Source of the DNA: Cucumis sativus
Lineage: Eukaryota; Streptophyta; Magnoliopsida; Cucurbitales; Cucurbitaceae
NCBI RefSeq assembly: GCF_000004075.3
Contig: NC_026659.2
Span: forward strand, 124,001 to 188,000
Reading direction: 5' to 3'
Length of the DNA stretch: 64,000 nucleotides
The notes below the pieces were generated by a model. It had not been told where the DNA came from. It saw nothing but the letters and a program-made list of their open reading frames with translations, and ran no database searches. Position numbers and translations under genes: made by a program. Of this stretch, positions 1-12,573 are shown piece after piece (position 1 is the first letter of the stretch; every line of letters starts with the position of its first letter).

Positions 1-1299
1 TATCTTGTAGTCCTCTGTTTCTTAAAAGTAACTGTATAAATCATTAGAATATGATCAAATCCCTTTCAGTCACAATCTAATCATCAACATCAAATTCCTT
101 TCCTATCTCCCTTATTTTTTAACAAGTTCCAAATGGTAAATTCTCAGAATTTGTTGGCATTATATTTGCTTCACTACCATTACAAGATGGGGAAGAGAGA
201 TAAGTTCATAAGAACTTCAAGTCTTCTCAATCTGTTTGAACTTTCAATTCTATGGTAGCTTCTATAGAACATCTTTTACAAGAGAAGGGGAGAAAAAAAG
301 AAACATAAGCCTCCTGCACAGAGAGCTTGTGTATTTACAACAGATGGAAACTCGAAGGATGCTAAATAGCTTATAGCTTAAGCTCATAACACCTGTCCTA
401 AAGATGATGTTGTTGAATGAAATAAGTGAGAATAATACAGCCTATATAGTATATAATCTCTGTTAGCAAAAGGGTTGCTGCAGACTTGTGTTAGTGTGTA
501 ACAATACAGCAAGAAAGCAAACAAAAAAAACTTTTTTTTTCTTCTCTTTCAAATTCAAAGACCAGCCTGGCAGGTAAAGTCTCATCAGATGAAAACGACT
601 GACTAAGTTTGCCCCACGCTCAAATCCTCATGTCTCTCGTCGTCTTGATACGAAGCAGAAGAAGAAATGGTCAAAATATCAAATCAATAAAAAATGGCCC
701 ACAAGATATAATGGCATATAACCAATTCTTCTTCAATGAATTCAGACCACCAATCTTGATTTCCTTGACCATGTAAGAGCAGAAAAAAGCAAGAGGTAAG
801 AGGTCCTCCAAGCCCTGTAGTAACCTGCATCGTTGAGACAACTTCTCGTATCAATGTTATTTCCCCCAATACATGAATGACTTCACATGTTTGTTACTGG
901 CCAGCAGCAAATACTCAAATCGCAACATCATAAAGTCTATGATTAAACTGCCTAGAGGATGATTGACAAGAGAATCCAGGTAAGCTAACCTTGGCCACTA
1001 GCTGATTTGAAGCCGTTTCCTCTATAGAGAAGCTTCTTCCATCAATTGTCATTTCCATAAACTGACCCTAGAGTATCAGAAAATCTATAGATATGCTCGA
1101 GGAAATTCTGAAAACGGTAACGTATCGATTATCAGCACATATGATTGTGTTTTATTGCAGCTGGTGATAACATTGGTTGGTTGATCATCTAAAATGAGAT
1201 CAGGCTTCCATCATAGCTATTACTCAGCCAGGAGGCACTAACATGTGAAACACCACAATATGAAGAAATCACTTCATGTACTTGGAAAATCCTAAAATT
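1..1299 (-). other. Downstream region / 3' UTR of the WD40 gene
   Basis: This stretch lies 3' of the stop codon of the minus-strand WD40 gene and probably holds its 3' UTR. No second gene is supported. A short open stretch on the minus strand (684-869) encodes a peptide with the motif EFIEE. A similar motif occurs in both copies of the duplicated block at 14.56-15.84 kb, so this may be a relic of the same unidentified sequence. Poly(A) position and any 3' UTR intron cannot be decided from sequence alone. Confidence 0.4.
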
Positions 1300-4200
1300 T
1301 CATATAGGTACAGGCAAACCATAATTGTGAAACGACCTGATTCGTCCATCCCATCCTGCCGTCACGATAACCAGACCCCATGCATGAGAACTTGATGTAT
1401 TTTGGCAAGACAACTTCAGAAATTTATACCGAGATTTATGCATCATAGATGGTTTCGGTAGTAGGCTTGAGGTTGGGAGCTTCTCCTCCGGCCAAGTTGC
1501 AGATCCTTTGGGGAAGGATTCTAATAACTCTTGGCTCAAAGAGAAAAACGCAGGTGATGGAAGGGGGAAAGTTTCCGATGAGTTCCTTTGCATGCCAGGA
1601 AAATGTCTTTCACCAGCCTCTGTGTTACATCTCAAACCGTACCATGGTACTGCAATGGAAGCATTGGAGGAGAAATATTCATACGACTTAATCTTTTTCA
1701 CAGGGGAAAGAACGGCCTCGTTTTTATAACTGCAGTTCCATACATATACATTAGAATCCCCACTTGCCGAGATGATATGTTTCCCATCTGAGGTAAATGA
1801 TGCAGACGTCTGGTTTCCAGTATTACAAGGCCCTGAACAGAAAGGACGAAACTTGCTTATGAGGGCACATGGAAGACAGGATACGACGAACGACACCATT
1901 TGGTTTAAAAGCAAAATCTTCATAATCGAAACCAAACAACCAATCAAGCTGACTGTAACCACATCAAATCAAATCACACTGATCATACACAATGTAGTAA
2001 AACCTCCCAACCAGAACTAACCATGCTGTTGATACTTTATATAATGAAGATGTCAACAACAAGCAAGGATAGACAGGTGCATACCCTTGTACTTCTGAAT
2101 CACATTAAGCCCTTGAATAATCCGGATTCGAGAGTCAGCAGAGCTCACCATTATTCTGCTTGAATCTTCTGCAGAATACTTGTGGCCAAAAGAAAAAGAA
2201 AATAAAAACACGTACAAAACATTAGCATCTTGATCAATCAGACCAAGAAACTGAAATGTAAACATAACATCTAAACGTGAATAAGAAGATTACTTGAAAG
2301 AATTACCTGAAACCCCGTTATTTTCTTACTGGGCGACTTCTTTTTACTGGACAAACATATTTCGCCATCTAATTCCAAGTTATTATCACCTAACCAAAAC
2401 AAATCAAGCGATCAGTTTAGACAATCTTACTCCAAGGTCAACATAACTTCACAACTTTATAGTTCATTTCAGTGATAAGATAAAATTCAATTGTACTCTA
2501 GAATCCATTTGTATCAAAGCAAAAACCAGGTTGTTGTCACTTTTATGAAGAATATTCTCCTCTTGCAAGTCACTTTTATTCACAAAATCTTTACTAATTA
2601 CTCCTCCAATGTAATAGCAACTTGATACCCAAGCTACACATTGAAGCAGATGTATGGAAATATTCGTTTATTTCCATGCAAATTTTCAGACAATGGTATA
2701 TTGATGCCAAAAAGAATTCCCATCATCTAACTACAAAAACTTTAGTGCGAAAAGGTTTTCTTTTCATAGATATCACAATGTCAGTTCTACATACGAATTA
2801 TTTAATAAGCATAGTGTATGGAACTTAGCATAAATTTCACAGAAGCTAACATATACAGCTCATATCATTCAACATCATTCATGATCATACACACACATAA
2901 AGGCAGCAGGCAAACAGACCAATAGTTCATTATCACAATAGATTGGGAGCAAAACGAAGGACAGAAGATAAGCCTGGGAATGGGAATTCAAATGAATATA
3001 ACTGACGTACCTATTACTTTAAAGAAGCGGCAAGTACCATTTATGGAGCCAACAATTCCTCCCTACATTGTGAAAATGAAAATACCATTAATGGCTAAGC
3101 AGATTTCCTAATTACAACTTCTAAACGATGAAAGAATCAAACAAGCACACACCCGTCCATCAGGATGATAAGACACTGCAGTGACAATTTCCCTAATGTC
3201 AATCCAGTCAACAACTTGACAAGAAGGAATTCCCCAAATGCGGATCTTTCCATCTATTGAACCACTGATAAAGTAATTTTCATCCATGGGATTAAAATGA
3301 ACACAAGTAACTGCAGCCAACATGGAAAAAAGTAAATAATAATTTAAAAAGAGAAATAGTGAGAGCTGCACGTTAATAGTTTGTAAACAATTTTGTTCAC
3401 TCTATTAACAAAAAGGATATACAAACTCACCATAATTACTATGTGAAAAAACTCTGAGACAATCATCAGATCCCAATCGCCAAAGTCTGACAGTTTTATC
3501 AATTGATGATGACAGAAGATACTGCATATGAGATAACAGTACAAGTTTAACATGATGACCAATTCATAAGCATGATTTAGTTTCTAGGAAATTCACAGCA
3601 TCACTACTTACATTGTTTTTTGACCAAGAGAGATCCAAAATATCACCAGAATGTCCATGGAACTCGTGCAATGGCCTATCCAATATTCTGAAGATTTTAG
3701 GTGGAAAAATTATACAAGCTGATTCCGATGTTTTCCTCAAGGTCATTGAGTTAGCCAACTTCTCTTTCTCCACAAGCAGGGGCTTCAACTCTGAAAGACG
3801 ATTCACTGTGAAGTAAATGCAGGATGGATCAATTTCGGGGATATCAGATTCATTAGATCTTTCATCTTCAATCACTTGCCACAATTTAACAATCCCATCA
3901 TCACCACCAGTAGCAAGATACTGTCCATTTGGACTAAATTTCATTGTCAAAATAGCACCTTCATGAGCCTTGATATCTTGTCCCATATACATGGCTGATA
4001 GTTCCTTCAAATGCTTCTTGCAATGGCGAACTTTCACCCTTCGAACTCTCGACCCTGCAGCCGAATCATCATCAACTACCAATCTTGTTGATTTACCATG
4101 CTTATCAAAAATGCAGGCTGCTGATCGCAATTTCTTAAGCCAACGTTTGTTGACTCTTCGTGCTGAACGCGATGGGATGTTTACTCTCTCAGCCTCCATC

Positions 4201-4763
4201 TGCATCATTTGTTGAAAAGATGGCGAGGAACTAGAAGTCTCCTCAAGCTCTTCAGCCATTGCAAACCGAACAGAGGGTTTTAGATCCCCATTTTTCCTGC
4301 CGCATTCTCCCTTAATCACATCATCCCTATACAGAACGGTATTGGTTGAAGCCATCTCTGCAAGTTCAATATCATCAGTAGACCAACATGAAATCGAAGA
4401 TCTTCCTGAGCAAAATACATCTTCAAAATCAGAGGATTCAACCCCAGAATTGTCCCTCAATCTTCCTACATCCCCTTCTCTCCAATCACAGCCCAGAGAC
4501 AGAGAATTCCCATGACAAGGAGGAGGAGTTCGATCTAATCCCATCCCCATCCATGTCAAAAACTTCCTCCGACGTTCATGAACACTCTTGGGGCTCCGAT
4601 TCCATACATCGTAAACCAAACTCCCATCGACCCAATTGTTGAATCTGGGATGAGAATCAAAGGCCGCCTCAATACCATCGCAATTGGGTTCAGATATCGA
4701 AGGAGCATTGATCTCTTGGGCATCAAAAAATGGGCATTCCTCATCCCCGCTAACGCTACCCAT
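1300..4763 (-). CDS. WD40-repeat protein, WD repeat-containing protein 44-like
   Basis: Predicted 720-residue protein from seven coding exons: 4763-3612, 3521-3431, 3310-3153, 3062-3011, 2389-2307, 2178-2085 and 1832-1300. All introns are GT-AG and the frame closes at TGA 1300-1302. The first 260 residues are acidic and low-complexity, followed by a basic RRVKVR-type stretch near residue 240. WD40 repeats begin at about residue 265 ([21 protein letters not shown], ending KLWQV) and continue across exons 2-7 with repeats ending VRLW, IRIW and VYVW. This layout, a long N-terminal region and a C-terminal propeller with a long loop, is that of the plant WD44-like family, usually described as scaffold proteins of unknown partner. 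In human WDR44 the propeller protein binds Rab11, but that role is not shown for the plant proteins. The start is the first ATG after the 5' UTR intron, with [10 protein letters not shown] at the N-terminus. Confidence 0.88.
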
Positions 4764-5430
4764 TATTCCTCACAGTTCAACCCATGAAATCGCCTCAAGA
4801 ACACGGCATTATATGCGGGAAGAAAATGTGAGGAAAAAAAACGAGCACCCACTACACAAGAATCCAAAAAAAAAAATAAAAGGAAAACGCAGATCAGTCT
4901 AAGAGAAGAAAAAAAAATTAATAAATTATATAAAGAATGACAATGATTGCAGTAAACCGAAAAAACAAAAGGGGTGGATCCCAAGCGAAACCCATTGAAC
5001 CTGGTCTAGCAAACAGCAAACAAAAAGAAAAGATAAGAAAATGTTTAAGGAAAACGAGAAAGCAATGGAATTGTGAAGTAGAGAAAGATTTAGCAGGCAT
5101 GAATGAGTCAATTAGCACAGTAACTGGAACACCAATAAACCAAAAATCAAAGATCAGAGGAAAAGAGGTGAAGGAAATGCGAATGGAGAAAGAAGAAAAA
5201 AAAAGGATTAATAAAGAAAATGAAAAGTAAATAATTAAAATAGGGAAAAGGAGGAAAAGGTTTCTTACATGGGGATGAGGATTGGGAGAATGGGGAATTG
5301 GGTTTTTTCTATGAGAATGAGATCTGTTTGAAACTGAGGAGGGAGGAGATCGAAGCATCCATGGAAATTTGGAGCTCTTTTTGGACTCTCTCTTTCTATA
5401 TCTCTCTATAGCAGAGAAAGAGCAGTACAA
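4764..5430 (-). other. 5' UTR of the WD40 gene with one intron
   Basis: On the minus strand a donor (CAT/GTAAG) at 5268 and an acceptor (pyrimidine tract then TTAG) ending at 4899 define a 5' UTR intron of about 370 bp. The leader exon runs from roughly 5430 or a little upstream to 5269. An ATG at 5430 would open an upstream reading frame of about 69 codons that reads across the splice junction and stops in the second leader exon. Whether it is transcribed depends on the true start site. Confidence 0.6.
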
Positions 5431-8400
5431 GAAAGGAACACTAATTATAAAATAGGGAAATTATATGAATTAAATTAACAACAAAACCCATCACAAATCA
5501 CAAACAAAACAACAACAATATTTTAAAAATAAAAACCTTTTTATTCTTTTAATTTTCTTTTATTATAAAGAAAATAGGAAGAACTAAGAAGAAGAAGAAG
5601 AAATAATGTTAAAACAGGAAAGAAGAAATTAGTTCCTCGTTATTCGTGGTTTGATGGACCGCGAAACGAGATTCCAAGACTTGGTATGGTATGTTTGTGC
5701 TCTCTCTCTCTCTCTCTCTCTTAAAAATTTATTATTATGGATTAATTTGTGGAATATAATTTTTTTGTATTATCAAATTTCACGACCCACATCACACTAT
5801 TCCCATTATTCACTTTAATGATTCCTCAATACTTCACTTACAAAATTAAATAAACAAACAATTCCTTTTCATGAATCAATTACTTTCCAATGTACTCTTC
5901 CCAATTTAACTCATTCATATTCCCTAATCAAAATAATTAATCACATTATCAGTTTCATGATCTCAACCTACATCTTCAGACTTCAATTCCTTTTTTTTTC
6001 TCTTTCAATATTTACCTTTTAAAATTATACCTAATAACAAACAAATTTGTGAAAGAAAAAATAACTTTTGGATGTTGTTCATCTGTTGTATTTCAATACT
6101 GTTGAATTTTATAATATATTTGAATTAGTTGAAAAAAGAATATAATGGAAATAGTTAATGAATGTGTCCATTGAATGGGTAAAATTTGAATAAATGCAAT
6201 CCCCCCCCAAAAAAAAAAAAAAAGATTTAAATTAGTATCATAAAAAGGCATTACAAAATCTCGTTGGATTTGATTAAGAAAAATGGGAAAGATTTTTGGT
6301 TTCTTGTGTTCTCAAAATTGCAAAGTGGTAGTAGGTTTCCAAAATTGTTGCTTCCCATTTCATGATTAAGTCATCACCTAAGACTTTTGACCTTTGAATT
6401 CCATTCAAATTAGGAATTATGAATATATATTCATTCACCCAAATAAATCTCTTCCACTTTCACTCATTTTTATTTATTTGGCCCCTAACTCAATATTATA
6501 TATACTTCTGTGTGGTTATGAACTGCTCTTAAGGAAGTGTATGAAATATATATTCTAACCAAAATGGAGAGGAAAATACAAATAAATTTTTATCTACATG
6601 TTAAGTAATTACAACTTTTAATGCATTATTTGAGTTCCAATTTAAAGCATATAGATTCAAGAGTATCAATTTAGTTTCAATTAAATTGATTTTAATTTCA
6701 TTTTACTCTCTAAAATCTTAAATTTTAAAAGCTTCCATTTGACCCATGTCCTTATATACCAAATTGGTACTTTAAAATTCAATTTATAAGATTTAAAAGA
6801 TCTCAAATACATATTCAAATTTAAAATATGTCCTTAATTGTTTTTTTTTTTTTTTTAACTTCTGAGGATTGTCTACTAACTCCACAAAATTTCAACTTTG
6901 TTTGGTAGGAAGTCTCCTACTTTTCAATTTTATATTAACAAAAAAAAATTGAAACTTTTTTCAAATGGAATAGAGAGAATTTAATAGATTTTGGTATAAG
7001 TTTTTAAATAGTTTTGGCATTTTATTGTTTATAAAAATTTCCATTTATATACCCTTAACTTTTCTCATTTTTTATGAGAAATAATATAAAACAGTCGTCA
7101 TTAAATTAAATTGAAAGTTCACAATCTTGTAAAAGAATTAAATTTTATATTCAATAAATGAATCAAATTCTTTTTAAAAATCAAATGCATAGATGATTTA
7201 TCACAAATAAAATTGGAAATTGAAAAGTTACAAATATCAAACAATTCAAAAGTAATTGCTTGAACTTTCAAAATATTTAAAATGGGGTTTTAATGAAAAA
7301 GAATGGCATTAAGCAGTAGAGAAGTGAATTTAAAAAAAAACTTAAATTAAACATAAAGCTTAAAATGAATAAAAAAAGTGGCGGTGGACGATGACCGACC
7401 GATTAGGACTGGTCAACGATTACAAAATTGACGGTTCACCGCTGTGATTTGTTTTTGAAAAAAGGTACGAAATAAGAACACAATGACCAAATTGCCCTTG
7501 TGATTTTGCAAATATAGCCTCACAAATACGCTCTGTCAAGTCAAAGCTGTCAGTACCCTTTCTGGGATATGGTTCTCATCCATCTCTCTATCTCTCTCTC
7601 TCTGCCCATCAATTTCATTTACCTCAATCATTTTCATTTTTTATTTTTCTTTTTATCAAAGAATAATAATAAACATTAATTTAATAAGTGATATGCCATT
7701 TTCAAACTACTTTTCAAGTTCCAATTGTTGTGTTTTCTTAGTTTAAAGAGAGAAATATGTGTGATATCATATACTACTACCTACTTCATCATTCTATAAT
7801 AGTTGACTATGCCATATATTTTGTTCCTTTTTTTCTTTTTAATATTGGGTTCAAAATTGTCATGCAGAAAATTTATTTTGTAACAATCAATTTAATACCA
7901 ATACCAAGAAATGCTCTTACTTAAGATTACAAATACCAAGAAATGTAGTTGTAAAATAACATTAAAAAAAAAAAAAGACCATGCATTATAATTAGTTCCT
8001 GTAAATCAATAAGGGTCTTAAGAACCCTAAATCTTAGGGATTTTCAAAGAGATTCTTACCCTTTCTTCTTCTTCTTTTTAATAATAAGGTTTTAGAATGA
8101 ATAATGTAGTTTTATTGGTAAAGATGTGTATGTATTTGAGTTTGTACCTTAATCACATTATTAATTACATTTTGCGTTTGATCTAAAGGTTAATATGTAA
8201 CGTTAACTATTTTCTTTTGAAACCTTAAATGTATTAACGAAATTAGATTTAAACTATAACTATTATATACTAATTACGGATTAAGATAACAAAACCTCTT
8301 CTTATCATAGTAATTGTAAGGTACTATTGTCCATATTAAATATAAACCCACGCGACTTTATTTTCGAAACTATCTACAAGCTAAGATTTAAAGAAAAGAA

Positions 8401-11400
8401 GATAAATGAAATGCCACTACTAACCAGAGGTGGGTTTTGTTTATTTTGAGTAAATGAATACTAGGTTAGCTAATAAAATTTGCATGTAGTATTAAAAATA
8501 CAACTGATCACATTGAGAATATATATGGACATTATGATGATAATAAATTTGCATAATCACAAGAAGAATATTTAGTAGTAGAACCTTTTATTAGCTCAAT
8601 AGGTTAGTGTGTTCCCTAGAAAGCCATACAATCTCCCCAAAAGTCTAAAAGTTAAACCTACTCTTGTTCCCAATTAACCTAACAATTTACAAACACTTGA
8701 TTTAAAAGGGGAAAAAAAACTCTCCTCTTTTTGCCTTTGGATCATCATTTCAAAATGTTGTCATCATCTTTCTTGTGCAAATTAGCTAAAAAGTTCGGCT
8801 AATATGAGACAAAATTTGGTGTCTAATACCAATTGACATTTGGCAAAAAGTTAGGCAAATTGGATTTTAATCAAGAGGGCAAATATGTATATTATTATTC
8901 ATATAATTATCAATTGAAACATCTAAATTAAGTGAAAAAACATGTATTAGCAGATATTTATATCAATTTCTTAGAGAAAGAAATTAATTAGGAAAAATAA
9001 AATTAGATAATGGGTTTACAAGTAGTCTTTTGTTAAAGGAGAGGCACACATGTTTGATGGTGAATTGCACAAGTCATATTCAATACCCAACAATAAAGAG
9101 ACAAACTTTTTTAAAATTTCATTGAGATTCAACCCCTCCTTCTCCTCCATGGCTCAATCCTTTCATATATTATAATAATATACATTAAATCTTCTATTTA
9201 CTTTTCCCACTGATTAAGGGATCCATCATTGATATTTACAATTTCCATTCATAAAATAATTGATTTACATCTTCATCTCTACTTTTCTTTTAATCGATTT
9301 TCTTCACCCCTCCTTTTCCCTCTTTAATTCAAAATAATTCATTTGAAAGTTTTAACAGTGTTGTTATATTTAAGCTAAAAATGACTCTAGCTGGAGACTA
9401 AATTACATATTCACCATTTTTGTTTTGTTTTAAACAGTGTTTAAATATCTCATTTCCCTTTTGTTTTTGAGACTTTGTTAACATATTGAAATTATAAGTA
9501 GAAAGTATATATGTATAGGTACATGTACATGTACATGTACATGTGTGTGTATACATAAGTATAATAAATTAAAAAAAATAGATGAGGAAAAAGAAAAGTG
9601 GGGTTAAGAAGAAAGGCAAGTGATGTGGTGCAAAAGGGAAATGTTGTAGTTTAAAGTGTTAGCAAAATAAATGATAATGGCATCCAACCTCATCATTGCC
9701 ATGTGGCTTCACTTAATTTCCTTCTTTTCTTTTTTCATATATATTATAAGGGTTTATGATTTTTGGTTAACCCAAAAAGCCCAATCAATCAACCATTGCA
9801 TATAGATGCCTAAGCACATGGTTTTGCATTTTCCATGATATATGGGTCTTATTGATTAATCCTATTAAGCCAAAAAGAAAATTATAATTTAGATACAACT
9901 TACATAGCCAACTATATATAATAACCTATTTTATTTACAAAAAAAGAAAATTATTTGCATACAACTAATTAGCAGCAATAATATAATGTATTTTATTGAG
10001 AATAATTATGAATTATGTAATTTTAATTAAAAAGGATGTGTAGATGAAGCTTTGTATCTAAGATTGGACCACCGTCAATTAATGTGTTCCTTAAATATAA
10101 AAATATATAAACTTTAATTTCTCAATTATATTATATAGCCAAATATGTAAGCTTGTAAATAATAATTTATAGGGTAAACTCTACCAATTCAATTTTCAAT
10201 TTTAGGCCATTTGTGCCAAATATAAGTCCGATCCTCTAGCTAATTATCATCTACAAAAGGTGTAATGAATTCCTAACCTATTTGTCATTTTAACTATGAC
10301 ATTGATCATAAATTAACCTATTTTGGATATAAAGAATCAAGGATTTAGTTATGAAACATAAATTTGAAAATTAAAAAAAAAAAATCAAATAGACATAAAA
10401 TAAAAAGCTACTAATTAATACATTCTAATGTTTAGAGAGAGTATTAAAACATAAACATGATAGTTCATGCACAATTTACGTATAGGATATGATTTATTAT
10501 ATATTTTATGAGAATTTTATAAGAAGATGGTGAGAGAATATAATTAAGATGATGTCTTAAAAGACACAAAAATCTAAACCAAGATTTTAGGGTTAGTAAA
10601 CAAATGATAGTTCATGGAATGGAATGAAAGAGAGATGAGTGAGACATCTCTCTCTCTCTCTTTGCTTAATTTGCAAATTGTATTTACACAGTTATTGAAT
10701 GTAGAGTTGCATGCATGGATTTGGATCATACCCTCAAACTACTATGAATTAAATTACACAAATTTTGAGACTTTTAGATACCCAATGTTTCTTCTCTCTC
10801 TTTTTAATTTAATCTCAAATTCAGATACCAATGGATGAAGAGCATATATCCAATTTGGATGTGTTTGGATTATTAGAAAGAAAAAAGAAAGGTTTATTTA
10901 TTTTTCTCTAATATTAAAAGAGGTTAAATTTGTTTGGTATAGAAAGTGTAAGAAATAGAAAGAGAGGCCACACGTTTGGTTTGTAAAGTCGCATGAAATG
11001 CCATTGTGTAATTGATTTTGCTTTCTTCTTTTCTTCTTTATTTATTTTGTTTAATGAAATAATAATAATAATAAAAGTTGGAAATTGACGGCCGACAGCA
11101 ATTAATGAAAGAGAAAAAAAGATGATGTCTTCACCTTTCCCTTCGTGGCTTCAACATCATCCACTCTTTTTTACTATTAATAAATTAGTGTTTGTGTTAT
11201 ATACCTCTCTACCATTCTCTTTTTCCATCTTTCTAATTCTAAACTTCAATATTTGAACTCATAAACAACAAATAAAATGAATATTTAGACTACTAATTTC
11301 ACCTTATTAGTTGATTAATTGAATAACCAAAACATTCCATAACAATGCTAAGAATAGATGTTAATTGAATATATATTGTATGTTGATTGGTAAACATCTC

Positions 11401-11800
11401 AGAGACAAATGAATGAATGAATTCACGGTGCCTAGCTAGAAACATTATTATTAATTATCTTTGTTCATATTTTGAATTGAAATAAGAATTATGGAGGACT
11501 CAATAATAATAATAATAATAATCCTTAGGTTGGTGGGTAAAGTGAAATGATGAAGAGCCAAAAGGGGTTGGGTTAAAGAGACAGAATGTTGGAGAAATGT
11601 TTTGTTTTGTATTGATCAAAGTGTGTTTAAAAGGTCAAATTGTGTTAGCTAATCATATCAATTTTCTTTCACAAAACACTTTACACACTACTAACTTTAC
11701 TAAATTAAACCCCATCCTAATTATATTGACTAATCTCAATTAATATGACATATATTGTCATTTAGCTGTCCATCTTAAATTTAATTAGTTGCTTGTGTCT
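5431..11800. other. Long AT-rich intergenic stretch
   Basis: No protein gene, tRNA or rRNA is supported here. The DNA is very AT-rich with many A/T runs, a (TC)n tract near 5700-5720, another CT-rich tract near 7585-7602, an ACATGT repeat near 9518-9544 and a (TC)n tract near 10648-10662. Around 7380-7620 the base composition rises briefly (GGCGGTGGACG-type sequence followed by a CT-rich tract), which resembles a promoter plus leader, but no coding sequence follows. Confidence 0.6.
9518..9544. repeat. Hexanucleotide repeat (ACATGT/TACATG)n
   Basis: Four near-perfect tandem copies of a 6-bp palindromic unit (tacatg), followed by a short GT run. Simple microsatellite in intergenic DNA. Confidence 0.8.
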
Positions 11801-11816
11801 TGTTTTAAAGCTCTGC

Positions 11817-11826
11817 TTATAAATAC
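11817..11826 (+). promoter_or_regulatory. TATA-box-like element without a following gene
   Basis: TTATAAATAC on the plus strand is followed about 60-90 bp later by a pyrimidine-rich, leader-like stretch (CAAACTCTCTC, 11888-11898). This is the usual plant arrangement of TATA box, start site and CT-rich leader. No open reading frame of note follows, so it could drive a non-coding RNA or be the remains of a lost gene. Confidence 0.3.
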
Positions 11827-12087
11827 AGAAACCACTTTTTTCTTTTTTCTTTTTGCCTTTCAACCGTATACATAATTCATCAAATCACAAACTCTCTCTT
11901 TCTTTTTATCACTAACATACGTATATTCATTTTTTACGATAAATTTTGTCTATTTTACAATAAATTTAAGTTGCTACTTATTTTCTGACGTCAGTGTGTA
12001 TTTCAAACAACTTAATAACATCAGTAAGATTCTTTCATTTTTGTATTCTATAAATAAACGATATAACATTTGTGTACAATATTATTA

Positions 12088-12173
12088 TGGGAATTAGGTT
12101 GAAACCAATAGTCTAGAGAGATAAAGAAGATGGGAATTAGGTTGAAACCAATAGTCTAGAGAGATAAAGAAGC
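12088..12173. repeat. 43-bp direct tandem duplication
   Basis: Two identical 43-bp units lie head to tail (12088-12130 and 12131-12173). They start TGGGAATTAGG and end with GATAAAGAAG. They open a stretch to about 12570 in which short motifs such as TAGCTCAAAGAAT recur, so the whole region may be a decayed tandem array. Confidence 0.85.
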
Positions 12174-12538
12174 CTATAGATAATGAGAGAGTCTAGAGGT
12201 AGCTCAAAGAATGCTCATGGAGAACTTAAAGAGATAGCTCAAAGAATCTATAGGAGATCCTTGAAAAAACTCATTTGACCTATAAGAGAGCTTAAAAGAC
12301 TCATTAAAGAGCCTAGAGTAATCTCTAAAAATTTATGCAAGAACTTAGTGGTAGCTCAGAAGACCCATGAGTTAGTGAGCTTAATTAGAAGTAGTACAGT
12401 TGTAGTCACATAGAGAAAATTGGTAGATCCATGACAAAGAACTTTCCGGGACTCGTGCTTATGAACCACTTGCAAGACCCATGGAGGGGACTTCTGTCAC
12501 GTGGGGACTTTGGCATACCTATGGAGGTCTTTGAGCAG

Positions 12539-12568
12539 TTGAGAGTTTGAAATTGTCCAAACTCTCAA
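12539..12568. repeat. 11-bp perfect inverted repeat, short hairpin
   Basis: TTGAGAGTTTG is followed by an 8-base spacer and its exact reverse complement CAAACTCTCAA. It is too short for a plant microRNA precursor. It lies just past the tandem duplication at 12088-12173. Confidence 0.75.
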
Positions 12569-12573
12569 TGAAC

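Noticed and set aside
4918-5430. 170-codon minus-strand open frame over the WD40 leader
   Set aside because: It runs through the 5' UTR intron and is rich in Phe, Ser and Leu from a pyrimidine tract. Only its first part could matter, as an upstream frame.
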